This document shows, one piece after another, positions 10,412 to 20,007 of a DNA stretch of 64,000 nucleotides (the stretch's first letter is position 1; the number at the start of each line of letters is the position of its first letter). The translations under genes and the position numbers were made by a program. The DNA comes from Zeimonas sp032027205 (GTDB taxonomy: Bacteria > Pseudomonadota > Gammaproteobacteria > Burkholderiales > Burkholderiaceae_E), in the NCBI GenBank assembly GCA_032027205.1, contig JAVSMN010000001.1, positions 3,723,418 through 3,787,417 on the forward strand. Reading direction: 5' to 3'. The notes beneath the pieces are model-generated. The model was not told where the DNA came from. It did not search any database and saw nothing but the letters and a program-made list of their open reading frames with translations.

Positions 10412-11460
10412 TCGTCGGTCCTGTGGTGGTTCGTCGTTGCGCGCCGACGCGCGCGCTCCTGCGGAAGGCGGCGCACCAGCGCAGCCGCCTTCTCCCAGTC
10501 GGCATTGTCCATCAGCGGGAACACGCCGGAGTAGAAGCCGGGCCGGCGAATCGAACGGGTGACGAGGCTCATCGCCGAGATCGTGACGTCGTCGCAGATC
10601 TCGAGATGGCCCAGGATGCCCGCGCCGCCGCCGATGCGGCAGCGCCGGCCGACGCGCGCGCTGCCGGCGATGCCGACGCAGCCGGCGATCGCCGTTCGCT
10701 CCCCGATGCGCACGTTGTGCGCGACCTGGATCAGGTTGTCGAGCTTGCAGCCGTTCTCGATGACGGTGTCGTCGAGCGCGCCGCGATCGATCGCGCAATT
10801 GGCGCCGATCTCGACTGCATCGCCGATGACCACGCGGCCCAGTTGCGGGATCTTCTCCCAGCCGTCGGGGGTGTCGACGAAACCGAATCCGTCGGCGCCG
10901 ATGACGGTGCCGGCGAACACTTCGCAGTCGCGCCCGAGCACGCACTCGTGCTCGATGGCGACACGCGGATGCAGGCGCGTTCCCGCGCCGACCGTGGTGC
11001 CCGCTCCGACGTGCGCTCCCGCTTCGACGAGCGCGCCATCTTCGATGGTCGCACCGTCGTCGATGGTGGCGAAGGCGCCGACGTGCACGTCCCGGCCCAG
11101 GCGCACCGTCGAACCGATCGCCGCGGTCGGGTGCACGCCGGCCGCCGGGCGCGGAACGAGGCGCAGCGCGACGTGGCGCGCGATCGCGGCGAAGCTGCGC
11201 TGCGCATCGTCGCTCTCGAGCAGCGCAGCCTGCGCCGCCACGCGATCGGCCAGCGCGGGCACGACGACGACGGCACCGGCGCGCGTCGCGCGGGCAGCCG
11301 GCGCCAGGCGTGTCGAGGCCAGGAAAGCGAGGTCGTCGGGGCCGGCCGCTTCGAGGCTGGCCAGCGAATGCAGCCGTGCGGCGGGGTCGCCGCGCACGAG
11401 CCTCGCACCGCCGAGTCTCGCGAGCTCGCCGAGGCTCAGCGGCGGGTCGAGCCGGCGCAC
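10408..11460 (-). CDS. lpxD: UDP-3-O-(3-hydroxyacyl)glucosamine N-acyltransferase
   Basis: Third enzyme of lipid A synthesis; adds the N-linked hydroxyacyl chain. The protein has 350 residues with an N-terminal uridine-binding domain (about 1-105), a long left-handed beta helix of hexapeptide repeats (about 110-310) and a helical C-terminus ending in MDNADWEKAAALVRRL. The catalytic histidine is expected in IQVAHNVRIGE. The start is GTG at 11460, because the next in-frame ATG is far inside the fold. It is preceded by skp with a 4-base gap. The last residues (RRATTNHHRTDE) overlap the start of fabZ. Confidence 0.96.
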   Translation of the reverse strand: MRRLDPPLSLGELARLGGARLVRGDPAARLHSLASLEAAGPDDLAFLASTRLAPAARATRAGAVVVVPALADRVAAQAALLESDDAQRSFAAIARHVALRLVPRPAAGVHPTAAIGSTVRLGRDVHVGAFATIDDGATIEDGALVEAGAHVGAGTTVGAGTRLHPRVAIEHECVLGRDCEVFAGTVIGADGFGFVDTPDGWEKIPQLGRVVIGDAVEIGANCAIDRGALDDTVIENGCKLDNLIQVAHNVRIGERTAIAGCVGIAGSARVGRRCRIGGGAGILGHLEICDDVTISAMSLVTRSIRRPGFYSGVFPLMDNADWEKAAALVRRLPQERARRRATTNHHRTDE

Positions 11461-11464
11461 TGTC

Positions 11465-11971
11465 TCAGGGCTTGCCGTTGGTGAGCGCGCGCAGCACCTT
11501 GTCGGTGATGTCGACCCGCGGGCTCGCGAAGACCGCCTCCTGCAGGATGATGTCGTACTTCTCCTGCTCGGCGATCTGCTTGATCACACGATTGGCCTTG
11601 TCGATGACCTGCGCGAGCTCCTCGTTGCGACGCTGATTCAGGTCTTCGCGGAACTCGCGCTGGCGGCGCTGGAAGTCTTTTTCGAGATCGGAGAACTCGC
11701 GTTGGCGACGCAGGCGGTCGGCGTCGCTCATCACCGCGGCATCGCGCTCGAGGCGCTCGCCCAGCGCCTTGAGCCGCGCGCCCATGTCCTGCACTTCCTT
11801 GTCGCGCTTGCTGAACTCCTGCTCGAGTTTCTGCTGCGCCGCCTTGGCCGGGCCGGCATCGCGCAGGATTCGCTCGGTGTTCACGAAGCCGATTTTCGTC
11901 ACTTCCTGCGCAACCGCCGGTACGCACGCGACGGCGAACGCGCACGCGGCAAGCCAACCGAAGAACTTCAT
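11465..11971 (-). CDS. skp: OmpH/Skp family periplasmic chaperone
   Basis: A holdase that keeps unfolded outer-membrane proteins soluble on their way to the Bam complex. The 168-residue precursor has a signal peptide at residues 1-21 (KFFGWLAACAFAVACVPAVA), then VTKIGFVNTERILRD and a long charged coiled coil (about residues 40-125), ending with the beta-strand return ASPRVDITDKVLRAL. The ATG at 11971 is preceded by AGGA about 9 bases upstream. Its position between bamA and lpxD is the conserved proteobacterial order and fits its work with BamA. Confidence 0.95.
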   Translation of the reverse strand: MKFFGWLAACAFAVACVPAVAQEVTKIGFVNTERILRDAGPAKAAQQKLEQEFSKRDKEVQDMGARLKALGERLERDAAVMSDADRLRRQREFSDLEKDFQRRQREFREDLNQRRNEELAQVIDKANRVIKQIAEQEKYDIILQEAVFASPRVDITDKVLRALTNGKP

Positions 11972-12017
11972 CCGGCGCTTCCTGTCTCGATGAGTGACAC
12001 GAATTGTCGCATAGCGT

Positions 12018-14357
12018 TCAGAACCCGGTGCCGATCTGGAACTGCAGCCGCTGCGTGCGATCGCCTTCGCGCTTGCGCAGCGGCGTGGCAAGGCTCAGCT
12101 TCAGCGGTCCGATCGGCGACAGCCAGGTCAAGCCGATGCCGGCGGAGTAGCGCAGGTCGCCCAGGCTCACCGTTTCGCCCTCGGGGAACACCGTGCCGGC
12201 GTCCATGAAGACGAAAGAACGTATCGTGCGATCGTGGCCGGTGCCGGGCAACGGGAAGATGAACTCGGCGCTGCCGACCACTCGCGTCTGTCCGCCCAGC
12301 GGCACCAGGCGCGTGCCCCCCAGCCGGGTGGTCTCCAGCTCCTTCGGCCCCAGCGAACTGGGGTAGTAGCCGCGCACCGAACCGATGCCGCCGGCGTAGA
12401 AGTTCTTGAAGATCGGATAGGGCTCGCCGCCGAAGCCGCGCCCCACGCCGAGGTCGCCGTTCAGCGCGAACGTGTAGTCGCGCCCCAGCGGGTAGTACCA
12501 CTGGTGCAGATAGGTGGCGCGCCAGTAGCGCAACTCGGCCACCGGCATCGTGACCTCGAAGTTCGCCGTCTGCACGCGGCCGCGCGTGGGAACGATCGCG
12601 CTGTCGCGGCTGTCGCGCACCCAGCCGAGGTTGGCGAGCCAGGCGGTGCTCGACGTTCCGAAGTCGTCGACGAACTGCTGGTAGCGCACCGGCGGCAGCG
12701 CGCCCAGATGCACGTCGTTGCGCTCGAAGGTCGTGCCCAGGCTGATGCGGTCGAACTCGGTGTACGGGATGCCGAAGCGCAGCCCCACGCCGCTTGCGCG
12801 CGTGCGGTAGTCACCCAGCCCGAGCTCGTCGGCGTTGAAGCTGCGCGTGTACAGGTCGAACGAGCGGCTCACGCCGTCGGGCGTGAAGAACGGATCGGTG
12901 TACGAGACGACGATCGTGCGCGACAGCCGGCTCGTGTTCACGTCGAGGGCGAGCGACTTCCCGGTGCCGAGGAAGTTGTGCTGCACGATCGAGCCCGAGA
13001 GGATGACCTTGTCGGTGCTCGAGAAGCCGATGCCGAGCGTGATGTTGCCGGTAGGCCGCTCGGTGACGACCACATCGAGGTCGACCTGGTCGGGCGCACC
13101 GGCCACCGGACGCGACTCGATGCGCACCTCGGTGAAATAACCGAGACGATCGATGCGCTCGCGCGACAGGCGGATTTTCTCGGCGTCGTACCACGCATCC
13201 TCGAACTGGCGCAGCTCGCGGCGAATGACTTCGTCGCGCGTGCGCAGGTTGCCGGCGATGTCGATGCGGCGCACGTATACGCGGCGCCCCGGATCGACGA
13301 GGACGTCGAAAGCCACCTGGCGCTTCTCGCGATCGATGTCGGGCACCGCGTTCACGTTGGCGAACGCGTAACCGAGCGCGCCGAGCCGCTCCGAGATGCG
13401 CTTGGTCGAGTCGCTCAGCCTGCTGCCGGAGAACACGTCGCCGGGCTTCAGTTCCACGAGCTTCGCGAACTCGTCCTCGCGACCGAGCAGCTCGCCGCCG
13501 AAGCGGACCTGCGAGACGCGGAACTGTTCGCCTTCGTGGACGTCGACGGTGATCTCGACGCTTTCCTTGTCGGGCGAGATCGACACCTGCGTGGACTCGA
13601 TCGCGAACTCCAGGTAGCCGCGATCGAGGTAGAACGAGCGCAGCGATTCGAGGTCGCCGGCGAGCTTCTCGCGCGCGTACTGGTCGTTCTTCGAGTACCA
13701 GGTGAACCAGCCCGGCGTGGTGAGCCGCATCTCGTCGAGCAGCTGCTTGTCGCTGAACGCCTTGTTGCCGACGAAACGGATCGCCGTGATGCGCGCGTTC
13801 TGCCCTTCCTCGACCGCCAGCGTGATGCCGACGCGGTTGCGCTCCAGCGGCGTGATCGTCGACGTCACCTGCACGCCGTACTTGCCGCGCGCGAGGTACT
13901 GGCGCTTGAGTTCCTGCTCGGCGCGCTCGAGCACGGCGCGATCGAAGATGCGCGACTCGGCCAAGCCCTGGTCGCGCAGCATCTTGCGCAGCGTGTCCTT
14001 GTCGAACTCCTTGGCGCCGGTGATGTCGACCGACGCGATCGCCGGACGTTCCTCGACATGCACGACGAGCACGTCGCCATCGGCCTCGAGCCGCACGTCG
14101 CGGAAGAACCCGGTGGCGAACAACGCCTTGACGGCCTCGCTCGCCTTTTCGTCGGTCATCGTGTCGCCGACGCGAACCGGCAGGTAGCTGAAGACCGTGC
14201 CGGGCTCGGTGCGCTGCACGCCTTCGACGCGGATGTCGCGGATCTTGAAAGGTTCGAAGGCGCCGGCGACGACGGGGAGCACCGCCAGCAGCAGAACGGC
14301 GAGCGCCCGTTGCGCCGCACCCGGCTTGCGCCCCGGTCGGCGTCGAGCGAAATGCAT
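12018..14357 (-). CDS. bamA: Outer membrane protein assembly factor BamA
   Basis: The essential Omp85 barrel that inserts beta-barrel proteins into the outer membrane. The 779-residue precursor has a signal peptide (about 1-33), five POTRA domains (beginning FKIRDIRVEGVQRTEPG) and a 16-strand barrel from about residue 430. The conserved loop-6 segment is present as GGIGSVRGY. The protein ends in an aromatic residue (QIGTGF), the usual C-terminal barrel signal. The start at 14357 lies 4 bases after the rseP stop; skp follows, so the three outer-membrane quality genes are together. Confidence 0.98.
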   Translation of the reverse strand: MHFARRRPGRKPGAAQRALAVLLLAVLPVVAGAFEPFKIRDIRVEGVQRTEPGTVFSYLPVRVGDTMTDEKASEAVKALFATGFFRDVRLEADGDVLVVHVEERPAIASVDITGAKEFDKDTLRKMLRDQGLAESRIFDRAVLERAEQELKRQYLARGKYGVQVTSTITPLERNRVGITLAVEEGQNARITAIRFVGNKAFSDKQLLDEMRLTTPGWFTWYSKNDQYAREKLAGDLESLRSFYLDRGYLEFAIESTQVSISPDKESVEITVDVHEGEQFRVSQVRFGGELLGREDEFAKLVELKPGDVFSGSRLSDSTKRISERLGALGYAFANVNAVPDIDREKRQVAFDVLVDPGRRVYVRRIDIAGNLRTRDEVIRRELRQFEDAWYDAEKIRLSRERIDRLGYFTEVRIESRPVAGAPDQVDLDVVVTERPTGNITLGIGFSSTDKVILSGSIVQHNFLGTGKSLALDVNTSRLSRTIVVSYTDPFFTPDGVSRSFDLYTRSFNADELGLGDYRTRASGVGLRFGIPYTEFDRISLGTTFERNDVHLGALPPVRYQQFVDDFGTSSTAWLANLGWVRDSRDSAIVPTRGRVQTANFEVTMPVAELRYWRATYLHQWYYPLGRDYTFALNGDLGVGRGFGGEPYPIFKNFYAGGIGSVRGYYPSSLGPKELETTRLGGTRLVPLGGQTRVVGSAEFIFPLPGTGHDRTIRSFVFMDAGTVFPEGETVSLGDLRYSAGIGLTWLSPIGPLKLSLATPLRKREGDRTQRLQFQIGTGF

Positions 14358-14361
14358 TCGT

Positions 14362-15699
14362 TCAGGAACCGATCAGCCGAGTGAAATCGTTGAACAGCGC
14401 AACCGCCATCATCATCATGATGAGCGCCAGGCCGGCCTTCTGCGTGACGGCCATGAAGCGCTCGGACAGCGGCCTGCCCTTGAGCGCTTCGAGCGCGTAA
14501 TATACCAAATGCCCCCCGTCGAGAACGGGAATCGGCAGCAGGTTCAGCACGCCGAGGCTGATGCTGATCAGCGCGAGGAAGCTCAGGTAGGCGAGCCACC
14601 CCACGCGCACCGTCTGCCCCGCAAGATCCGCGATCGTCACCGGCCCGCTCAGGTTGCGCAGCGACAGCTCGCCGGTGAGCATCTTGCCCATCATGCGCAG
14701 CGAGAACGCCGACATCTCCCAGGTCTGCTGCACGCCGTGGCCGACCGACTCGAGCGGCCCGAAGCGCACCGTCTGCATCGCGAGCCGATCCTGCAGTCCG
14801 GCGCCGATGCGACCGACACCCTCCTGCTGCTGAGGCGTCACCGACAGCGTGACCTCGGCGCCGTCGCGCAGCACGCCGAAACGAAGCGGTTGTCCCGCGC
14901 TGGCCTGCACCACTTCGATCACCTGGCGGGCGCGCTCGATCGGCTTGCCGTCGATCGCACGGATCAGGTCGCCGGCGCGCAGTCCGTCGCGCTCGGCCGC
15001 ACCGCCTTCGACGACGTTGCCGATTGCGACGTCACCGGGAGCGATGCGCAGGCCCAGCGTGCCGAGGAAATCGCGCTCGGCCTCGTCGGCCGGCAACCCG
15101 CTCGCGTCGAGCTGCACCGGGCGCCGCTCGCCGTCGTGCTCGACGACGAGCGAAGCGGCGCGCTGCTCGATCACCGGCTCGAGCAGCGCCAGGCGCAGGT
15201 CGTTCCACGAGCGCACGACGCTGCCGTCGGCTTCGAGCACGCGATCGCCGGCCTCGAGATGCGCCGCCGCCGCAGCGGTGCCCGGTGCCGGAGCATCGAT
15301 CAATGCGGCCGGCTCCTGCATGCCGACCCAGCCCATCGCCGCATACAGCACGATGGCGAGCAGGAAATTCGCCAGCGGTCCGGCGACGACGATCGCCGAA
15401 CGTTGCAGCAGCGACTTGCGGGTGAACGCCCGCGGCAGTTCGTGCGGCGCGATCGGACCGCAGTCTGGATCGCGCTCGTCGAGCATGCGCACGTAGCCGC
15501 CCAGCGGGATCGACGCGATCGCCCATTCGGTGCGATCGGGTCCCGAGTGCCAGCGCAACAGCGGCCGGCCGAAGCCGATCGAGAAGCGCAACACCTTCAC
15601 GTCGCACCAGCGGGCGACCAGGTAGTGGCCCATCTCGTGCACGAAGATGAGCAGCGTGAGCGCCGCGAGGAACGCGACGATCGTCTGGAGCGTGTTCAT
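14362..15699 (-). CDS. rseP: Site-2 zinc metalloprotease RseP
   Basis: An intramembrane protease that cleaves anti-sigma-E factor RseA after DegS, releasing the envelope stress sigma factor. The HEMGH zinc motif is at residues 21-25 in the first membrane segment, and the third ligand is in PVLDGGHLVYY near residue 395. A periplasmic PDZ region (AGDLIRAIDGKPIERARQVIEV) lies between. The 445-residue length is normal. The ATG overlaps the dxr stop as ATGA. Its place directly before bamA is conserved. The sigma-E genes themselves are not in this window. Confidence 0.97.
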   Translation of the reverse strand: MNTLQTIVAFLAALTLLIFVHEMGHYLVARWCDVKVLRFSIGFGRPLLRWHSGPDRTEWAIASIPLGGYVRMLDERDPDCGPIAPHELPRAFTRKSLLQRSAIVVAGPLANFLLAIVLYAAMGWVGMQEPAALIDAPAPGTAAAAAHLEAGDRVLEADGSVVRSWNDLRLALLEPVIEQRAASLVVEHDGERRPVQLDASGLPADEAERDFLGTLGLRIAPGDVAIGNVVEGGAAERDGLRAGDLIRAIDGKPIERARQVIEVVQASAGQPLRFGVLRDGAEVTLSVTPQQQEGVGRIGAGLQDRLAMQTVRFGPLESVGHGVQQTWEMSAFSLRMMGKMLTGELSLRNLSGPVTIADLAGQTVRVGWLAYLSFLALISISLGVLNLLPIPVLDGGHLVYYALEALKGRPLSERFMAVTQKAGLALIMMMMAVALFNDFTRLIGS

Positions 15700-16880
15700 G
15701 CAGGGCACCTCCCGAGGCGGCCGCGCGCGAGCGAGCGCGCCTCCGCATCGATGGCGAAGACTTCTTCGATCGTCGTGCCGGCCCGGCGCGCGCCGACCGC
15801 GTGCAACACGGCTTCGGTGACCGCGGCGATGTCGGTGAAGCGGATCGCGCGCTCGAGAAACGCCGCCACCGCGATCTCGTTGGCGGCGTTCAGGATGCAC
15901 GGTGCCGCGCCGCCGGCGGCGAGCGCCTCGCGCGCCAGGCGCAGGCAGGGAAAGCGTTGCGCATCGGGCGCTTCGAATTCCAGTCGCCCGATCGACACCA
16001 GGTCGAGCGGCACCACGCCGCTGTCGATGCGCTCGGGATGCGCGAGCGCCTGCGCGATCGGGGTGCGCATGTCGGGGTTGCCCATCTGCGCGAGCACGGA
16101 GCCGTCGTCGTACTCGACCAGCGAATGCACGATGCTCTGCGGATGCACGAGCACGTCGAGCTGCGAGCCGGCGACGCCGAACAGGTGGAAAGCCTCGATC
16201 AGCTCCAGGCCCTTGTTCATCATCGTGGCCGAATCGACCGAGATCTTGCGGCCCATCGACCACTTCGGATGCGCGCACGCCTGCTCGGGCGTGGCGTCGC
16301 CCATCTGCTCGAAGGTCGCCTTGCGAAAAGGACCTCCCGAGGCGGTGAGCACGATGCGACGCACGCCGGGGCAGCCGCGTCCGCCACGGCCCTCGGAGGG
16401 CAGGCACTGGAACACGGCGTTGTGCTCGCTGTCGATCGGCAGCACGGTCGCCCGGCCTTCGAGGCAGGCGCGCAGGAAGACGTCGCCGGCCATCACCAGC
16501 GATTCCTTGTTCGCGAGGAGGATGCGCTTGCCGGCGCGAGCGGCAGCGAGCGTCGGGGCGAGGCCGGCGGCGCCGACGATCGCCGCCATCACCGTGTCGA
16601 CTTCCTCGTGGGCCGCGAGTTCGGCGAGCGCCGACGTCCCGCCCAGCACTTCGGTGTCGAGGCCGGCGGCAGCGATGCGATCGGCCAGCCGACGCGCCGC
16701 CGCCTGGTCGGCCAGCGCTGCGTAGCGCGGCGCGTGCCGCAGGCACTGCTGGTACAGCTCGTCGTCACGGCGTTGCGCGCCGAGCGCGAACACCCGATAC
16801 CGATCGGGATGGCGCGCAACGACGTCGAGCGTGCTGCGGCCGATCGAACCGGTGGCGCCAAGGATCGTGAGCGTCTGCAT
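15696..16880 (-). CDS. dxr: 1-deoxy-D-xylulose 5-phosphate reductoisomerase
   Basis: The second enzyme of the MEP isoprenoid pathway; converts DXP to MEP with NADPH. The N-terminal Rossmann motif is LTILGATGSIGRSTLDVV. Substrate and metal residues are in LANKESLVMAG, IDSEHNAVFQCL and the loop KWSMGRKISVDSATMMNKGLE region. The C-terminal domain holds ILNAANEIAVAAFL. The length is 394 residues. It supplies precursors for UppS two genes upstream and for the HpnCDE squalene genes elsewhere in this window. Its stop overlaps the rseP start. Confidence 0.97.
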   Translation of the reverse strand: MQTLTILGATGSIGRSTLDVVARHPDRYRVFALGAQRRDDELYQQCLRHAPRYAALADQAAARRLADRIAAAGLDTEVLGGTSALAELAAHEEVDTVMAAIVGAAGLAPTLAAARAGKRILLANKESLVMAGDVFLRACLEGRATVLPIDSEHNAVFQCLPSEGRGGRGCPGVRRIVLTASGGPFRKATFEQMGDATPEQACAHPKWSMGRKISVDSATMMNKGLELIEAFHLFGVAGSQLDVLVHPQSIVHSLVEYDDGSVLAQMGNPDMRTPIAQALAHPERIDSGVVPLDLVSIGRLEFEAPDAQRFPCLRLAREALAAGGAAPCILNAANEIAVAAFLERAIRFTDIAAVTEAVLHAVGARRAGTTIEEVFAIDAEARSLARGRLGRCPA

Positions 16881-16889
16881 GGCGACCGA

Positions 16890-17711
16890 TTATCCCAGCA
16901 GGCGATGCAGCAGCATGGCGGCAGGCATCACGGGAACGAGCGCGTCGATTCGATCGAGCACGCCGCCGTGACCGGGCAGCGCGGTGCCGCTGTCCTTCAC
17001 GCCCGCCTGTCGCTTGAGCAACGACTCGTGCAGGTCACCGACGATCGACAACGCGGCGAGCGCGACGAGCACGACGACGGCCGCGGGCGCCCCCCACGCG
17101 TCGACCAGGCGCGCCGGCAACGTCGACGACAGCGACGGGCTCGCCGCGGCGGCCAGCCCGAGCGCGGCCACGGCCACGAAGCCGCCGAACGCGCCTTCGC
17201 GGCTCTTGCCGGGGCTGATCGACGGTGCGAGCTTGCGCCGGCCGAAGGCGCGGCCAACGAAATAGGCGGCAATGTCGGCTACCCAGACGATCGCCATCGC
17301 GGCGAGCAGCGCCAGCGGGCCGATCGCGTGCAACGCGACCAGCGCGACCCAGCAGGCGAGCAGCCAGGCTGCGGCGAGCGCCAGGCCGCCGCCGCGGGCA
17401 TCGTGCGCGCGCAGATGCATCGGACCGAGCCACAACCATGCGACGGTGGCTGCCGCGCACACGGCGAGGACGAAGGACGCCGGCCAGCCGGCGGTCTCGC
17501 GCCAGGCGAGCAGCGCGATTCCGGCGATCACGAGCGCAACGGCCGCCGCGCCCGCCGCGCGCGGAGCGGCGAGCAGCCGCGCCCATTCCCAGGTTGCGGC
17601 GGCAAGGAACACGAGCGTGACCGTGCCCCACACCCAGGTGTCGAAGTAGAAGATCGGGGGCAACAGGATCGCCAGCAGCACCAGGGCGGTGGCGACTCGC
17701 TTGCCGAGCAT
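16890..17711 (-). CDS. cdsA: Phosphatidate cytidylyltransferase
   Basis: Makes CDP-diacylglycerol from phosphatidate and CTP, the branch point of membrane phospholipid synthesis. The 273-residue protein is almost entirely hydrophobic with about eight membrane segments. The C-terminal CdsA signature is intact: SLLKRQAGVKDSGTALPGHG followed by GVLDRIDAL with the metal-binding aspartates. The ATG at 17711 begins a membrane helix at residue 8. It lies between uppS (40 bases upstream) and dxr (9 bases downstream) in the conserved order. Confidence 0.96.
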   Translation of the reverse strand: MLGKRVATALVLLAILLPPIFYFDTWVWGTVTLVFLAAATWEWARLLAAPRAAGAAAVALVIAGIALLAWRETAGWPASFVLAVCAAATVAWLWLGPMHLRAHDARGGGLALAAAWLLACWVALVALHAIGPLALLAAMAIVWVADIAAYFVGRAFGRRKLAPSISPGKSREGAFGGFVAVAALGLAAAASPSLSSTLPARLVDAWGAPAAVVVLVALAALSIVGDLHESLLKRQAGVKDSGTALPGHGGVLDRIDALVPVMPAAMLLHRLLG

Positions 17712-17751
17712 CGAGGCGACCGGGGCTCAGCGCGACGGCGAGGACATGCGC

Positions 17752-18522
17752 TCAACCCGCCTCGGCGGCAGAAACCTGCTCGCTGGTGCGGCCGAAGCGG
17801 CGCTCGCGCCGCCGGAACGATTCGATCGCGCGATCGAGCGCGGCGGCATCGAAGTCGGGCCAGAACGTGTCGGTGAAATACAGCTCGGTATAGGCGAGCT
17901 GCCACAACAGGAAGTTGCTGATGCGCTGCTCGCCGCCGGTGCGCACGAACAGGTCGGGCTCCGGCGCGAAGGCGAGCGCCAGGTGCGGCGACAACGCCTG
18001 CTCGCCGATGCGGTCGGGGTCGTCGGCGAGCTCGGGCTGCGCGCGCAGCATCGACTGCATGGCCTGCAGGATATCCCAGCGCCCGCCGTAGTTCGCCGCG
18101 ATGGTCAGCGTGAGCCGCCGGTTCGCCGCGGTTCGCGTCTCGGCGTGGGTGATCAGCTTGCGCAGCCGCGGCTCGAAGGCCGACAGGTCGCCGACGACGC
18201 GCAGCCGGATGCCGTTGGCGCGCAATTGGGCGACCTCGCGCTCGAGCGCGGTGACGAACAGCCGCATCAGCAGCGACACCTCGTCGGCCGGCCGACGCCA
18301 GTTCTCGGAGCTGAACGCGAACAGCGTCAGGAATTCGACGCCGCGCAGCGCGCACGCCTCGACAGTGGCGCGCACCGCCTCGACGCCCCTGGCATGGCCG
18401 GCCACGCGCGGCAGGCGCCGCTGCGTTGCCCAGCGCCCGTTGCCGTCCATGATGATCGCGACGTGCCGCGGCACGTCGCGCGGGCGCGGCACGGTGATCG
18501 TGGTGCTCGATACGGGAATCAT
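17752..18522 (-). CDS. uppS: Undecaprenyl diphosphate synthase (cis-prenyltransferase)
   Basis: Builds the C55 lipid carrier for peptidoglycan and O-antigen. The catalytic segment HVAIIMDGNGRWATQRRLPR gives Asp26. FAFSSENWRRPADEV and the C-terminal LFVRTGGEQRISNFLLWQLA are diagnostic. The length is 256 residues. The ATG at 18522 was chosen over the longer open frame because the extension upstream lies inside frr in another frame; it leaves about 19 extra residues before the core. It is 29 bases after frr. Confidence 0.96.
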   Translation of the reverse strand: MIPVSSTTITVPRPRDVPRHVAIIMDGNGRWATQRRLPRVAGHARGVEAVRATVEACALRGVEFLTLFAFSSENWRRPADEVSLLMRLFVTALEREVAQLRANGIRLRVVGDLSAFEPRLRKLITHAETRTAANRRLTLTIAANYGGRWDILQAMQSMLRAQPELADDPDRIGEQALSPHLALAFAPEPDLFVRTGGEQRISNFLLWQLAYTELYFTDTFWPDFDAAALDRAIESFRRRERRFGRTSEQVSAAEAG

Positions 18523-18551
18523 CGAAGCGGGCGACTTTTGGCTACGACGGG

Positions 18552-19112
18552 TCACACCGTCATGATCTCGCGCTCCTTGACGTCGAGGACCTGGTCGATC
18601 TCGACGACGAAGCGGTCGGTGAGTTTCTGGATCTCGTCGACGGCGCGGCGCTCGTCGTCTTCGGAGATCTCCTTGTCCTTCACGAGCTTCTTCAGGTGCT
18701 CGTTGGCATCGCGACGCAGGTTGCGCACGGCGACCTTCGCCTGCTCGCCCTCGTGCTTGACGACCTTCGTGAGCTCGCGCCGGCGCTCCTCGGACAGCGG
18801 CGGCATCGGCACGCGGATCAGGTCGCCGCTGGTGGAAGGATTCAATCCGAGGTCGGACTCGCGAATGGCCTTGTCGACGACCTGGACCATCTTCTTCTCC
18901 CACGGCTGCACGCCCAGCGTGCGCGCATCCTGCACCGTGACGTTCGCCACCTGCCCGATCGGCACCGACGTGCCGTAGTAGTCCACGTGGATGTGGTCGA
19001 GCAGCCCGGCGTGCGCGCGTCCGGTGCGGACCTTCGCGAGGCTGGTGCGCAGTGAGTCGATCGACTTCTGCATCTTCTGCTCTGCCGATTGCCGGATCTC
19101 AGCAATGCTCAT
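18552..19112 (-). CDS. frr: Ribosome recycling factor
   Basis: Works with EF-G to split post-termination ribosomes. The 186-residue protein shows the family start SIAEIRQSAEQKMQKSIDSL, the central VRTGRAHAGLLDHIHVDYYG, and the C-terminal helix ending DQVLDVKEREIMTV. The ATG at 19112 has GAGGAA 4-9 bases upstream; an upstream in-frame ATG five codons earlier lacks one. It sits between pyrH and uppS in the standard translation/envelope operon. Confidence 0.97.
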   Translation of the reverse strand: MSIAEIRQSAEQKMQKSIDSLRTSLAKVRTGRAHAGLLDHIHVDYYGTSVPIGQVANVTVQDARTLGVQPWEKKMVQVVDKAIRESDLGLNPSTSGDLIRVPMPPLSEERRRELTKVVKHEGEQAKVAVRNLRRDANEHLKKLVKDKEISEDDERRAVDEIQKLTDRFVVEIDQVLDVKEREIMTV

Positions 19113-19175
19113 GATTCCTCCGCACAACGGTGCGCGCGCGTCGTGCCGGCGAGGCGGCGCAATGCGCGCGTGGAT

Positions 19176-19961
19176 TCACACATGGACCAGCGTGCCTTCG
19201 TCGTCGCTGCACAAGGCGCGTTGCAGCGCGCCCGCACCGAGGATCGAGAAGACCTTGATCGGCAGCTTGCGATCGCGGCACAACGCGAATGCCGTCGCGT
19301 CCATCACCTTCAGGTGCCGCGCGATTGCCTCGTCGAAGCTGATGCGCGCGAAGCGCTGGGCGGACGGATCGAGCATCGGGTCTGCGCTGTAGACGCCATC
19401 CACCTTGGTCGCCTTGAGCACGACCTCGGCGCCCATCTCGGCGCCGCGCAGCGCGGCGGCGGTGTCGGTGGTGAAGAAGGGATTGCCGGTACCGGCGGCG
19501 AAGATGACGACCTTGCCCTCCTCGAGGTAGCGCAGCGCCTTCGGCCGGATGTACGACTCGACCACCTGCTCGATCTTCAACGCCGACTGCACGCGCGCGA
19601 CCACGCCATGCTGGCGCAGCGCATCCTGCAGCGCCAGCGAATTCATCACGGTGGCGAGCATTCCCATGTAATCGGCAGTGGCGCGATCCATTCCGGCCGC
19701 CCCGCCTGCGACGCCGCGGAAGATATTGCCCCCGCCGATGACGATGGCCAGTTCGACGCCCATCGCCACGACCGAGGCGATCTCCTCGACCATGCGCTGA
19801 AGCGTCTCGGCGTTGATGCCGTAGGCGTCGTCGCCCATCAACGCCTCGCCGGAGAGCTTGAGCAGCACGCGGCGATAGCGAAGCTGCGGGGCCGGTGCGC
19901 CGGCCACTGCGCGGTCAGGCGCGTCCGCGACCTCGGCTGCGGGGCTGTCGTTCGAGCTCAC
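19176..19961 (-). CDS. pyrH: UMP kinase
   Basis: An amino-acid-kinase-fold hexamer that phosphorylates UMP with ATP. The core begins at RRVLLKLSGEALMGDDAYGI, with IVIGGGNIFRG and the acceptor-site segment AAGTGNPFFTTDTAAALRG. The GTG at 19961 is chosen because a strong AGGAGG stands 5-6 bases upstream. It gives 261 residues, about 25 more than E. coli PyrH, as a polar N-terminal tail. The only internal ATG would remove the first kinase strand. It lies between tsf and frr, as in most proteobacteria. Confidence 0.96.
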   Translation of the reverse strand: MSSNDSPAAEVADAPDRAVAGAPAPQLRYRRVLLKLSGEALMGDDAYGINAETLQRMVEEIASVVAMGVELAIVIGGGNIFRGVAGGAAGMDRATADYMGMLATVMNSLALQDALRQHGVVARVQSALKIEQVVESYIRPKALRYLEEGKVVIFAAGTGNPFFTTDTAAALRGAEMGAEVVLKATKVDGVYSADPMLDPSAQRFARISFDEAIARHLKVMDATAFALCRDRKLPIKVFSILGAGALQRALCSDDEGTLVHV

Positions 19962-20007
19962 GAACCCTCCTGGTGCGCTCCGGCGTGGCCGATTGCGCCG
20001 CCCGTCG

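Noticed and set aside
12234..14384. A 716-codon plus-strand frame antisense to bamA
   Set aside because: No motif, no ribosome site and an amino-acid content typical of antisense frames in GC-rich DNA; bamA on the other strand is certain.
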